Origin: Subdoligranulum variabile
Lineage (GTDB): Bacteria; Bacillota; Clostridia; Oscillospirales; Ruminococcaceae
Length of the DNA stretch: 64,000 nucleotides
Reading direction: 5' to 3'
Assembly (NCBI GenBank): GCA_004554775.1
Contig: SFKI01000010.1
Span: 62,001-126,000 of the forward strand
Below the pieces are notes generated by a model. The model was not told the origin of the DNA. It made no database searches and saw nothing but the letters and a program-made list of their open reading frames with translations. Positions 41,943 through 49,376 of the stretch are shown in pieces. Numbering within the stretch: position 1 is the stretch's first letter; each line of letters opens with the position of its first letter. Position numbers and translations under genes: made by a program.

Positions 41943-43475
41943 TTGCGCACCAAACGTACATTATTAAATATGGCCTACGCTCTCGGGTCCAGCCTGCTGC
42001 TGCTGCTGCTGGGGCTGGTCACGCGGCGGCTGCTGGTCGATAACTTCGGCACGCAGGTCACGACGGCTTCACAGGTCGTCAGCCAGCTGTTCAACTTTTT
42101 CTCGATCGCCGAGTTCGGCGTCGGCAGCGTCATCAGCTACCGCTTGTATGAGCAGATCGCCGCCAAAAACGAGGAAAAGATCAGCAAATACATGTCCATG
42201 TACAAGTGGGCCTACCGTGCGGTGGGCAGCGTCATTGCGCTGCTGGCGCTGTGCGGCGCGGCTGCCCTGCCGTGGATCATGCCCGACGTGCCGCTGGCTA
42301 CCGGCTACACGGTGTACGGCTTGAATGTCGTTTCGACGCTGTGCAGTTATTTTCTTGTCACCCGGCGGCTGATGTACACCTGCACGCAGCAGGGCTACCG
42401 CTGCACCCAGATCGACTTCTGCTGCAACGTCCTTACCTCGCTGGCCAAGATCGCCGTGTCGATGTGGTACCCCAACTATGTGCTGTATTTCAGCGTGTCG
42501 ATCTTCTTCAACGTCTGCGCCAACCTGCTCATCGCCTGGCGGTTCAAAAAGGACTTCCCCTATGTCAAGGATGTCAGGGTCACGCTGGCAGACTTTAAAG
42601 ATCTTGGCATTTTCCACGATCTGCGGTACTATTTGGTACACCGCCTTTCCAACACCATCTACGGCTCGTCCGATACCATCGTCACCTCGCGCATGGGCGG
42701 CTCGGTGCAGACGACCTTCTTGGGCAACTACTCCACCATCTCCACCAGCGCCACCGACCTTGGCAATAAGGTCATGGACAGCTTTGCCGCGGCCATCGGC
42801 AACATCGTGTACGATAAGTCCGCCGCCGCCAACGACCACGATAAACAGGTGTTCTGGGGCCTGGACCTGTTCAGCTACCTGTTTGCGAGTTTTGTCGCTG
42901 CGGCGTACTTTTGCCTGTTCCAGCCGTTCATGGGTGCCTGGATGGGCGAGCGGTGGCTGCTGCCGCTCAGCTTCGTGCTGGTGTTCTGCCTGAACGAGTA
43001 CGTCGGCTGGAACCACCGCATGCTTGGCTCCTACCGCGCGGTGCTCGGCCATTTTGAGCAGGACCAGTGGTTCATGGTCAGCTCGGCGGCGGTCAACCTG
43101 ATCCTCAGCTTTATTTTGTTCCCGCTGTTCGATATCACCGGTGCGCTCATCGCCACCGTCGTGGCGCACTGCATCATGTGGGCGGGCCGCGTGGTGGTCG
43201 TGTTCCGCCGGTACATGGCGGGTGGGCTGGCGCACTATCTGGCCGCGCAGGCGCTGCATCTGGTAACGCTGGCGGCGTGCATGGGCGGCAGTTACGCGCT
43301 TTGCGCCCGGATGCCCGGCGGCTGGCTGGGGCTGGTGCCCCGCGTGCTGGTGGTGCTCATCGTGCCCAACGCCATCAATCTGGCTGTTTACGGATGGGGC
43401 AGGGATGCTGCTTATCTGCGCAGCTACGCGCAAAAACTGGCAGCCAAACTCAAACGAAAGGGGAAAGCAGAATGA
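41943..43475 (+). CDS. Polysaccharide flippase, Wzx/MATE-like (MOP superfamily)
   Basis: 510 residues from a TTG start with GAGG ten bases upstream. Twelve to fourteen hydrophobic helices are visible, beginning with LLNMAYALGSSLLLLLLGLV (with the usual leading basic residues RTKR). The loop VGSVISYRLYEQIAAKNEEKI is typical of the Wzx repeated unit. It would carry the lipid-linked repeat unit across the membrane. The stop overlaps the next gene (ATGA). A priming transferase and a polymerase are not seen near it. Confidence 0.88.
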   Translation: MRTKRTLLNMAYALGSSLLLLLLGLVTRRLLVDNFGTQVTTASQVVSQLFNFFSIAEFGVGSVISYRLYEQIAAKNEEKISKYMSMYKWAYRAVGSVIALLALCGAAALPWIMPDVPLATGYTVYGLNVVSTLCSYFLVTRRLMYTCTQQGYRCTQIDFCCNVLTSLAKIAVSMWYPNYVLYFSVSIFFNVCANLLIAWRFKKDFPYVKDVRVTLADFKDLGIFHDLRYYLVHRLSNTIYGSSDTIVTSRMGGSVQTTFLGNYSTISTSATDLGNKVMDSFAAAIGNIVYDKSAAANDHDKQVFWGLDLFSYLFASFVAAAYFCLFQPFMGAWMGERWLLPLSFVLVFCLNEYVGWNHRMLGSYRAVLGHFEQDQWFMVSSAAVNLILSFILFPLFDITGALIATVVAHCIMWAGRVVVVFRRYMAGGLAHYLAAQALHLVTLAACMGGSYALCARMPGGWLGLVPRVLVVLIVPNAINLAVYGWGRDAAYLRSYAQKLAAKLKRKGKAE

Positions 43476-44320
43476 CGAAAGTCGGCATGCTGTACATCTG
43501 CACCGGCAAATACACGGTGTTCTGGCCGGAATTTTACCGCACCTTCGCGGAAAAATTCCTCCCGGGCTGCGAAAAAGAATACTTCGTTTTCACCGATGCC
43601 CCCGCCATCGAGTACGAGGACGCGCCCGGCGTACACCGCATCTACCAGGAAGCCTACCCCTGGCCGTACAGTACCCTCAAGCGGTTTTCTATCTTTTTGA
43701 CACAGGAAGCAGCGCTGTCCAAAATGGACTATCTGTTCTTCTTCAACGCCAACCTCACCTGCACCGAGACCATCACCGAGGAAGAATTTCTGCCCCGCCC
43801 CACGCAGGGCGAAAACCTGCTGCTTGTCCAGCAGCCGGGCTTCTGGGATAAAAAGCCGCCCTTTTTCAGCTATGACCGCAACCCCAAAAGTACAGCGTAC
43901 ATTCCGTATAATTGCGGAAAATATTACGTTTCGGGCGGTCTGAACGGCGGCACGGCCCCGGCGTTCCTTGCGCTCTGCCATGAGTTGGAGCGCCGCACCG
44001 AGGCTGACCTGCAACAAAATGTCATCGCCCTTTGGCACGATGAAAGTCAACTGAACCGCTATGCGGCCGAGCGCAGCGACTACCGCCTGCTGCCCCCCGC
44101 CTACTGGTACCCCGAGGGCTGGCAGATGCCGTTTGAACAAAAGATCACCGTGCGGGATAAATCCCGCTACTTTGACGTAGCAGCGGTAAAAAATAAACAG
44201 GCAAAACCGCAAAGCCGGCTGCGCCGCAAGTGGGGCGCGTTCTGCGAAAATTACCTGCCCTACTGGTACTGCCTGCGGGATACCCTGCTGCACAAAACCT
44301 TGAAAGGGGGCGGCGCCTGA
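43472..44320 (+). CDS. Glycosyltransferase family 6 (ABO-like alpha-1,3-Gal/GalNAc transferase)
   Basis: 282 residues from the ATG that overlaps the flippase stop. Hallmarks of GT6: LFFFNANLTC (N92-A93-N94 in place of the mammalian DXD), FWDKKPPFFSYDRNP, YYVSGGLNGGTAPAF and the active-site motif WHDESQLNRY at 188-197 (the Glu equals the catalytic-region E of human GTA/GTB). Known bacterial GT6 enzymes with NxN are metal-independent. The family retains configuration and adds Gal or GalNAc in alpha-1,3 linkage, usually to a fucosylated H-type acceptor, as the GT11 gene of this cluster could supply. Donor (A-like or B-like) cannot be told from the sequence alone. Confidence 0.88.
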   Translation: MTKVGMLYICTGKYTVFWPEFYRTFAEKFLPGCEKEYFVFTDAPAIEYEDAPGVHRIYQEAYPWPYSTLKRFSIFLTQEAALSKMDYLFFFNANLTCTETITEEEFLPRPTQGENLLLVQQPGFWDKKPPFFSYDRNPKSTAYIPYNCGKYYVSGGLNGGTAPAFLALCHELERRTEADLQQNVIALWHDESQLNRYAAERSDYRLLPPAYWYPEGWQMPFEQKITVRDKSRYFDVAAVKNKQAKPQSRLRRKWGAFCENYLPYWYCLRDTLLHKTLKGGGA

Positions 44321-46035
44321 TGGCGCAGACCCATAAAAACCGCATAGTGCCGATGCTTTTTGCGCTGCTGTGCGCCGCCTCGCTGGTGGTCATGGTCCGC
44401 AGCGCCTTTGTGGGGCTGGAGATCGACGAGGAGTACGCGCTCTCCCTTGGCTACCGCCTTGTCAGCGGCGACCGGCTGTTTTACAGCATGTGGGAGCCGC
44501 ATCAATTGTCCAGCCTGCCTGCCGCTGCGCTGCTGGCTGTGTTTATCGGCATTACGGGCGGCACCACCGGCGTGCTGGTGTTCTTCCGGCTCGTTGTGCT
44601 GGTCTGCAAGGCGGGCATGAGTTATGTTTTTTACCGCGAGTTCCGCCGCGACCTCGGCAGGCCCGCCGCGCTGCTGGCGGCGTTGGTGCTGTTTGCGTTT
44701 GTGCCCAAATGGTTCCTCGGGCCGGACTACACCGGCCAGCAGTTCCATTGGACGCTGGCGGCGTTCCTCTGCCTGCACCACTATGTCACACGCGGATGCC
44801 GTCAGCTTTGGCTTGTGCCGCTGGGCGCGGTGTGCGCCTGCTTCGGGTACCTGGCGTTCCCGCAAAGCGCAGCCGCGTTTGCCGTGCTGTGGGTGGGCAT
44901 GCTGATCTTGGGCAAGCGCCGCGGCGAGCCCAAAGCCCGCGGCGCGTGGGTGCTGCTGGGCAGCTGCGCGGTGTGCGGCGCGGCGTTTTTGGTTTACGCG
45001 CTGTCCGGCGTCGGGTTCAGCATTCCGATTCTGCTCGACCGTTTGACTTTGATTTTGCACGACCCACAGTATAATTTTACTACCGCTGAGCGCATGGCTC
45101 TGCTGGCTGGCCAGGCGCTGACCGTCGTCAGGTCGCTGCTTTGGCCGCTGCTGGCGTCCGCCGCCCTCAGCGCGGCACTCTACCTTATTAAAAGGCAGCC
45201 CATTACGGCGGAGCGGCTGCTCAATTTTTGGGCAGCGCTGGCCGCCGTGCAATGCCTGCTGCGCGCCGTTAAGGACGGCAGCCTTGACGAGCGCCAGTTT
45301 GTGCCGGTCGTTGTGCTGGCCGGGGCGTGGGCGTTCTGGCAGGGGCGGGGACGGCCCGGCAATGCCGAGCTGTTCTGGCTGGGTTACCTGCCGGGGCTGG
45401 CCGCGTACGCGATGATCCTGCGCTCGACACTGCTTGGACTGGCTCCTACCTTTATGTACTTGACATGGCCCGCCGTCTGCGGTATGCTGGCGCTGGTGAA
45501 CCATGCGGACGATGCCAAGGCCCGCCGCGCCGAGGGCATGCTCTGCCTGGCCGCGATGCTGGCGTTTTTGCTCGTCTGCCGCGTCTGGTGCGTGCAGACC
45601 ACCGGCTGGAAAGCGGCCGATGTCACCGACACGCCGCTGGTGCGCATCACCACCGGCCCGGCCAAGGGCATTTACGCCGACGCCAAAGCCGCCGACATGC
45701 AGGAATGTCTCTGCGAGGCGCTGCAGCCTTATGCGGGCCAGCCGATTTTGCAGGCCATCGGCGAGCAGCACGGCCTGGGCTTTTTGATGGCCGACGGCAC
45801 GCTGCAGGTGGCGCAGGCGTCGGTCATCTCGGGCACTGACAGCGACCCACGGTTCGAGCAGTATTATGCGGACGTCCCGGACAAGGAGCCCCGCGTGATT
45901 TTGTATGATGATGCCGAGGTCCGCGACATGGCGGAGTTTCATTCCTGGCTGGAAGCGAGCTTTACAATCGTTGACCGCTATACGGTGGCGCATGGCAGCG
46001 CCAGTTTGCAGGTCCTTTTGGTAGGGGACGACTAA
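44320..46035 (+). CDS. GT-C-type membrane glycosyltransferase or polymerase-like protein
   Basis: 571 residues from the ATG overlapping the previous stop (TGATG). About twelve hydrophobic helices. The first extracytoplasmic loop carries acidic residues, LEIDEEYALSLGYRL, directly after the first helix: the GT-C catalytic-loop pattern (D/E-rich) of ArnT/PMT-like enzymes. The last 150 residues are a soluble domain. It may add a sugar from a lipid-phosphate donor outside the membrane, or serve as the chain-joining enzyme. It is the last gene before a 700-base repeat-filled space, with no clear terminator. Confidence 0.65.
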   Translation: MAQTHKNRIVPMLFALLCAASLVVMVRSAFVGLEIDEEYALSLGYRLVSGDRLFYSMWEPHQLSSLPAAALLAVFIGITGGTTGVLVFFRLVVLVCKAGMSYVFYREFRRDLGRPAALLAALVLFAFVPKWFLGPDYTGQQFHWTLAAFLCLHHYVTRGCRQLWLVPLGAVCACFGYLAFPQSAAAFAVLWVGMLILGKRRGEPKARGAWVLLGSCAVCGAAFLVYALSGVGFSIPILLDRLTLILHDPQYNFTTAERMALLAGQALTVVRSLLWPLLASAALSAALYLIKRQPITAERLLNFWAALAAVQCLLRAVKDGSLDERQFVPVVVLAGAWAFWQGRGRPGNAELFWLGYLPGLAAYAMILRSTLLGLAPTFMYLTWPAVCGMLALVNHADDAKARRAEGMLCLAAMLAFLLVCRVWCVQTTGWKAADVTDTPLVRITTGPAKGIYADAKAADMQECLCEALQPYAGQPILQAIGEQHGLGFLMADGTLQVAQASVISGTDSDPRFEQYYADVPDKEPRVILYDDAEVRDMAEFHSWLEASFTIVDRYTVAHGSASLQVLLVGDD

Positions 46036-46146
46036 AGGCTCCCTTGTGCAAAGGGTGACTCCCCACAGCGTGGGGAGATGTCGCGCAGCGACAGAGGGGT
46101 CTGGCCGCGTAAGCGGTGTCAGCGAAGCTGACTGAGGGATTGTGAC
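46034..46146 (+). repeat. 112-base palindromic repeat, copy 1
   Basis: It starts GGCTCCCTTGTGCAAAGGG and contains CTCCCCACAGCGTGGGGAG, TGTCGCGCAGCGACA, CCGCGTAAGCGG and a GTCAGCGAAGCTGAC hairpin. It is repeated almost unchanged at 46505-46617. The first bases overlap the end of the GT-C gene. Confidence 0.85.
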
Positions 46147-46204
46147 CCTGCTGTTATTGCCGCACTTCCGCTTGCCGCCACCCTGCGGCGGCGCGCTCAG
46201 GGGG

Positions 46205-46496
46205 GACGTCATACTTCCGGTAGTTCTTCCTTTTTTGTGACCAAAAAAGGAAGCGAAAAAAGTCTCGCTGTTCCGAGGCAGCCGCTTGGCGGCGCACAAC
46301 AAGCGCCGCCATCCCGCAAAGCGGGCCCGCTCGTGCGCTACGCGCAATCCCCGGCCCAGGGGCTGCTCGCCCCTAAGAACCCCAAAGCGGGGGTCGGTCA
46401 ACGAAAAAGCTAAAAAATGCAGGAGTGCTGCATTTTTCTTAACGCTTTTCCGTCGCCCTCCACATTGACCCCTCCGGGGCCAAAACAACTCTATGA
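46205..46496 (+). repeat. Composite intergenic repeat, fourth copy
   Basis: Closest relative is the copy at 10900: hairpin CTTCCTTTTTT-GTGACC-AAAAAAGGAAG, the GGCGGCGCACAACAAGCGCC block, the GCGGGCCCGC palindrome, GGGGCTGCTCGCCCC, the hairpin AAATGCAG-GAGTG-CTGCATTT (46415-46435), then GACCCCTCCGGGGCCAAA. It lies between the two copies of the 112-base repeat. No coding frame is supported. Confidence 0.85.
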
Positions 46497-46504
46497 CGTA
46501 GAGT

Positions 46505-46617
46505 AAAGGCTCCCTTGTGCAAAGGGTGACTCCCCACAGTGTGGGGAGATGTCGCGCAGCGACAGAGGGGTCCGGCCGCGTAAGCGGTGTCAGCGAAGCT
46601 GACTGAGGGATTGTGAC
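46505..46617 (+). repeat. 112-base palindromic repeat, copy 2
   Basis: Same sequence as copy 1 apart from about two substitutions that I can see (ACAGTG for ACAGCG, and TCCGGCC for TCTGGCC). Bases 46618-46739 after it hold only a degenerate GGGCGTCGGGAGACGCCC-type hairpin and AT-rich spacer. Confidence 0.85.
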
Positions 46618-46744
46618 CTTGCAATAGCTGCAACCTTATTGTTTATTGCTTACTAAAAATCACCCGTAGGGGGCGGCGTCTCCCGACGCCCCGTGCCACC
46701 TTCCCATTACCGAAACCTACCCCCCACACAAACAGGAGCAAATC

Positions 46745-47539
46745 ATGGAAAAACTACTCATTTTCATCCCCGCTTACAACTGTGAAAAGCAGGTGCCGCG
46801 CGTGTTGTCGCAATTGCTGGACCCGCGTGTTTTGCCTTGGGTGGGGGAGTGCATCGTCGTCAACAACCGCTCCACCGATGGCACCGAAGCCGCCGTGCAG
46901 GACTGGATGACCCGCCACCCGGCCGCGCCCGTGCGCCTTTTGCGCAACGATGAAAACTACGGTCTCGGCGGCAGCCACAAGGTCGCGTTCGGCTACGCTG
47001 CCGCCCACGGCTACCAGCATCTGGTCGTGCTGCATGGTGACGACCAGGGCGCAATTGCCGATTTGCTGCCCATCTTGAACGATGGCACGTATAAAAACTA
47101 CGATTGCTGCCTGGGCTCCCGCTTTATGAAGGGCAGCCGCATCAAGGGCTACAGTGCCTTACGCGTCGTGGGCAACTACGGCTTCAACTGGCTGTTCAGT
47201 CTTGTGGCGGGCCGCGCTATCACCGACCTTGGCAGCGGGCTGAACCTCTACGCGGTCGAGCCGCTCAAGACCGAATACTACAAAAAATTCCCCGATACAC
47301 TGTACTTTAACGACTGCATGATCCTCGCCCTCTGCCAGCTCAAGCAGCGCGTGCTGTTCTTCCCCATTAGTTGGCGCGAGGAGGACCAGGTCAGCAACAA
47401 CAAGCTTACCAGCTTCGGCATCAGCCTGCTTAAGCTTTGCGGGCGCTACCTGGCAGGCAAACAGAAATTTGTCACCCGCGAATGGCGCGAAAAGCCCATC
47501 GAAAATTATACAAGCAGCATTATTGCGTCCAATTTATAA
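46745..47539 (+). CDS. Glycosyltransferase family 2 (DPM/polyprenyl-phosphate type)
   Basis: 264 residues. The ATG lies 7 bases after AGGAGCAA. GT-A fold: LIFIPAYNCEKQVPRVL, VVNNRSTDGTEAAV, NYGLGGSHKVAFGYAAAHG, and HGDDQGAIADL as the DXD-type metal site. FMKGSRIKGYSALRVVGNYG and DLGSGLNLYA complete the pattern of dolichyl/undecaprenyl-phosphate sugar transferases. It could make the lipid-phosphate sugar used by the GT-C gene upstream, a plausible pairing. There are no membrane helices at the C-terminus, so it acts at the cytoplasmic face. Confidence 0.85.
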   Translation: MEKLLIFIPAYNCEKQVPRVLSQLLDPRVLPWVGECIVVNNRSTDGTEAAVQDWMTRHPAAPVRLLRNDENYGLGGSHKVAFGYAAAHGYQHLVVLHGDDQGAIADLLPILNDGTYKNYDCCLGSRFMKGSRIKGYSALRVVGNYGFNWLFSLVAGRAITDLGSGLNLYAVEPLKTEYYKKFPDTLYFNDCMILALCQLKQRVLFFPISWREEDQVSNNKLTSFGISLLKLCGRYLAGKQKFVTREWREKPIENYTSSIIASNL

Positions 47540-47551
47540 GGAGGCTTCTCT

Positions 47552-48571
47552 ATGAAAGTTCTGGTAACGGGCGCCGCCGGATTCATCGGCGGCCAGCTGT
47601 GGCACACCCTGTGGCAGCGCGGCGATGAAGTTGTCGGCATCGACAACTTCTCCTACGGCAACCTCGACAACTTAAAGTTTGACGATCACGATTTCGGCCC
47701 CGAAGTCCGCCGCATCGACATCCGTGACCGTGAAGCATTGCCCGCGCTGTTTGCGGCGGAAAAGTTCGATGTAGTGTACAACATTGCGGGCATCGCACCC
47801 CTGCCGGACTGCCAGAGCGATCCCGTGCAGGCCATCGAGGTCAACACGATGGGCCTGGTCCACGTGCTGGAATGTGCCCGCCGCACCGGCGTAAAACAGG
47901 TCGTGCAGGCGTCCACGAACGCCATGTATGAGAACGAGACCGAGTTCCCGACCGTGGAGTCGAAATTCAACCCGCCCACGCTGATCTACCCCAACACCAA
48001 ATACTGCGGCGAGCGCTTCGCCCAGAGCTTTGCCGACACCTACGGTATGACCGTGACCTGCCTGCGCTTTGCCAACGTCTACGGCCCGCACATCGACTGC
48101 CTGCGCAAGCAGCCGCCGTTTGTCGGCTACATGATCCGTGAGCTGTACTATGACCGCACGCCGGAGTTCCACTCCGACGGCAACCAGCGCCGCGATTACA
48201 TTTATGTCGATGATCTCATCGCCCTGGCCCTGCGCGTGGTCGAGCGCCCGCAGCCCGGCTTTGACTCGGTGAATGTTTCGAGCAACCAGAGCTACTCGGT
48301 GCGTGAGCTGTATGCCATCGCCAACAAGATCATGGGCAAGAACATCGAAGCCAAATACTGCCCCAGCAGCCATTATTGGGCCAAGTACCCCGAGCTGTAC
48401 GGCGGTGCCTACGGCATCAAGCCGGAGATCCTGGACCACGAGGTCAACAAGTTCAGCCTGTGCGACAACACCCACGCCCGCGAGGTGTATGGGTGGACGC
48501 CGCAGGTGGATATCGAGACAGGGCTTTCCCGCGTGATCGAGGCGGAATGCAAGATGCTGGCGGCGCTTTGA
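47552..48571 (+). CDS. NAD-dependent sugar epimerase/dehydratase (extended SDR)
   Basis: 339 residues. The ATG follows AAGGAGGC. The NAD-binding GAAGFIGG is at residues 7-14, the Asp that selects NAD near 31, and the catalytic Y146-x3-K150 in YPNTKY with a Ser/Thr at about 121-122 (ASTNAMYE). The C-terminal half has the family loop VYGPHIDCLR and DYIYVDDLI. It acts on a nucleotide sugar, as in UDP-glucose 4-epimerase or related 4,6-dehydratases. The exact substrate cannot be told. It should supply a donor for the glycan genes around it. Confidence 0.9.
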   Translation: MKVLVTGAAGFIGGQLWHTLWQRGDEVVGIDNFSYGNLDNLKFDDHDFGPEVRRIDIRDREALPALFAAEKFDVVYNIAGIAPLPDCQSDPVQAIEVNTMGLVHVLECARRTGVKQVVQASTNAMYENETEFPTVESKFNPPTLIYPNTKYCGERFAQSFADTYGMTVTCLRFANVYGPHIDCLRKQPPFVGYMIRELYYDRTPEFHSDGNQRRDYIYVDDLIALALRVVERPQPGFDSVNVSSNQSYSVRELYAIANKIMGKNIEAKYCPSSHYWAKYPELYGGAYGIKPEILDHEVNKFSLCDNTHAREVYGWTPQVDIETGLSRVIEAECKMLAAL

Positions 48572-48623
48572 TTCTTTGCTTCTGCCTGGCGGCAAGCAGG
48601 AACGTAAAAAGAGGAACATTGCT

Positions 48624-49376
48624 ATGTCAAAATTACATCTTATTCTCCCCATGGCTGGCCGGGGCAGCCGGTTTTTTGAAAACGGCTTCATCTGCCCCAA
48701 GCCGCTGATCGAGATTGCCGGTAAGCCCTTTTTCTACTGGGCTGCCCGCAGCATCGAAAAATATGTCGACTGCGCAGACATCACTTTCGTCGTGCTTGAA
48801 GAGCATATCCGCGATTTTGCCATCGACGCCAAGATCAAGGCGTACTGGCCAAACGCCCGCATCATTGCGCTGCCCGCCGTGACCGAGGGCGCGGCCATCA
48901 CCGCCCTGCGCGGGGCCGAGGGCCTGCCCGACGGCGAACCGCTGCTTTTCAACGACTGCGACCATCTTTTCCTCTGCCGCAGCTTCAACGAGTTCTGCCG
49001 CCGGGGCGATTTTGCCAACGGCCCGGACGGTGCGCTGCTCACCTTCGAGAGTGACTCGCCTGCCTACAGCTACCTGCAATACGGCGCGGACGGCAACGTC
49101 TGCCACACGGTGGAAAAGCAGGTCGTCAGCCACGATGCCATCTGCGGTGCGTATTACTTCAAGGATAAGCAGACCTACGCCGACGCCTGCGCCGCCTACC
49201 TGAAAAACTGCGAATACAAGGAGTTTTTCGTCTCCGGCATCTACAACGTCCTGGCCGACCGCGGCGCGAAGGTGGCGGGCTTCGCCACCGACCTGCACCT
49301 GCCCTTCGGCACCCCCGCCGAGTACCGCGCCGCCGAATCCCCGGCCAACCAGGCCGCCTTTGAGGAACTTTTGTAA
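48624..49376 (+). CDS. Sugar-phosphate nucleotidyltransferase-like protein
   Basis: 250 residues. The ATG follows AGAGGAACATTGCT. N-terminus LILPMAGRGSRFFENGF, then CPKPLIEIAGKPFFYWA: the GxGxRf and PKPL motifs of NTP transferases (Rossmann-like domain). The metal-binding region NDCDHLFL is at about residues 110-117. It joins a nucleotide to a sugar or polyol phosphate. It is followed without a gap by the membrane-kinase fusion and the HAD gene, which suggests a shared pathway in which kinase, phosphatase and nucleotidyltransferase prepare an activated building block. Confidence 0.82.
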   Translation: MSKLHLILPMAGRGSRFFENGFICPKPLIEIAGKPFFYWAARSIEKYVDCADITFVVLEEHIRDFAIDAKIKAYWPNARIIALPAVTEGAAITALRGAEGLPDGEPLLFNDCDHLFLCRSFNEFCRRGDFANGPDGALLTFESDSPAYSYLQYGADGNVCHTVEKQVVSHDAICGAYYFKDKQTYADACAAYLKNCEYKEFFVSGIYNVLADRGAKVAGFATDLHLPFGTPAEYRAAESPANQAAFEELL

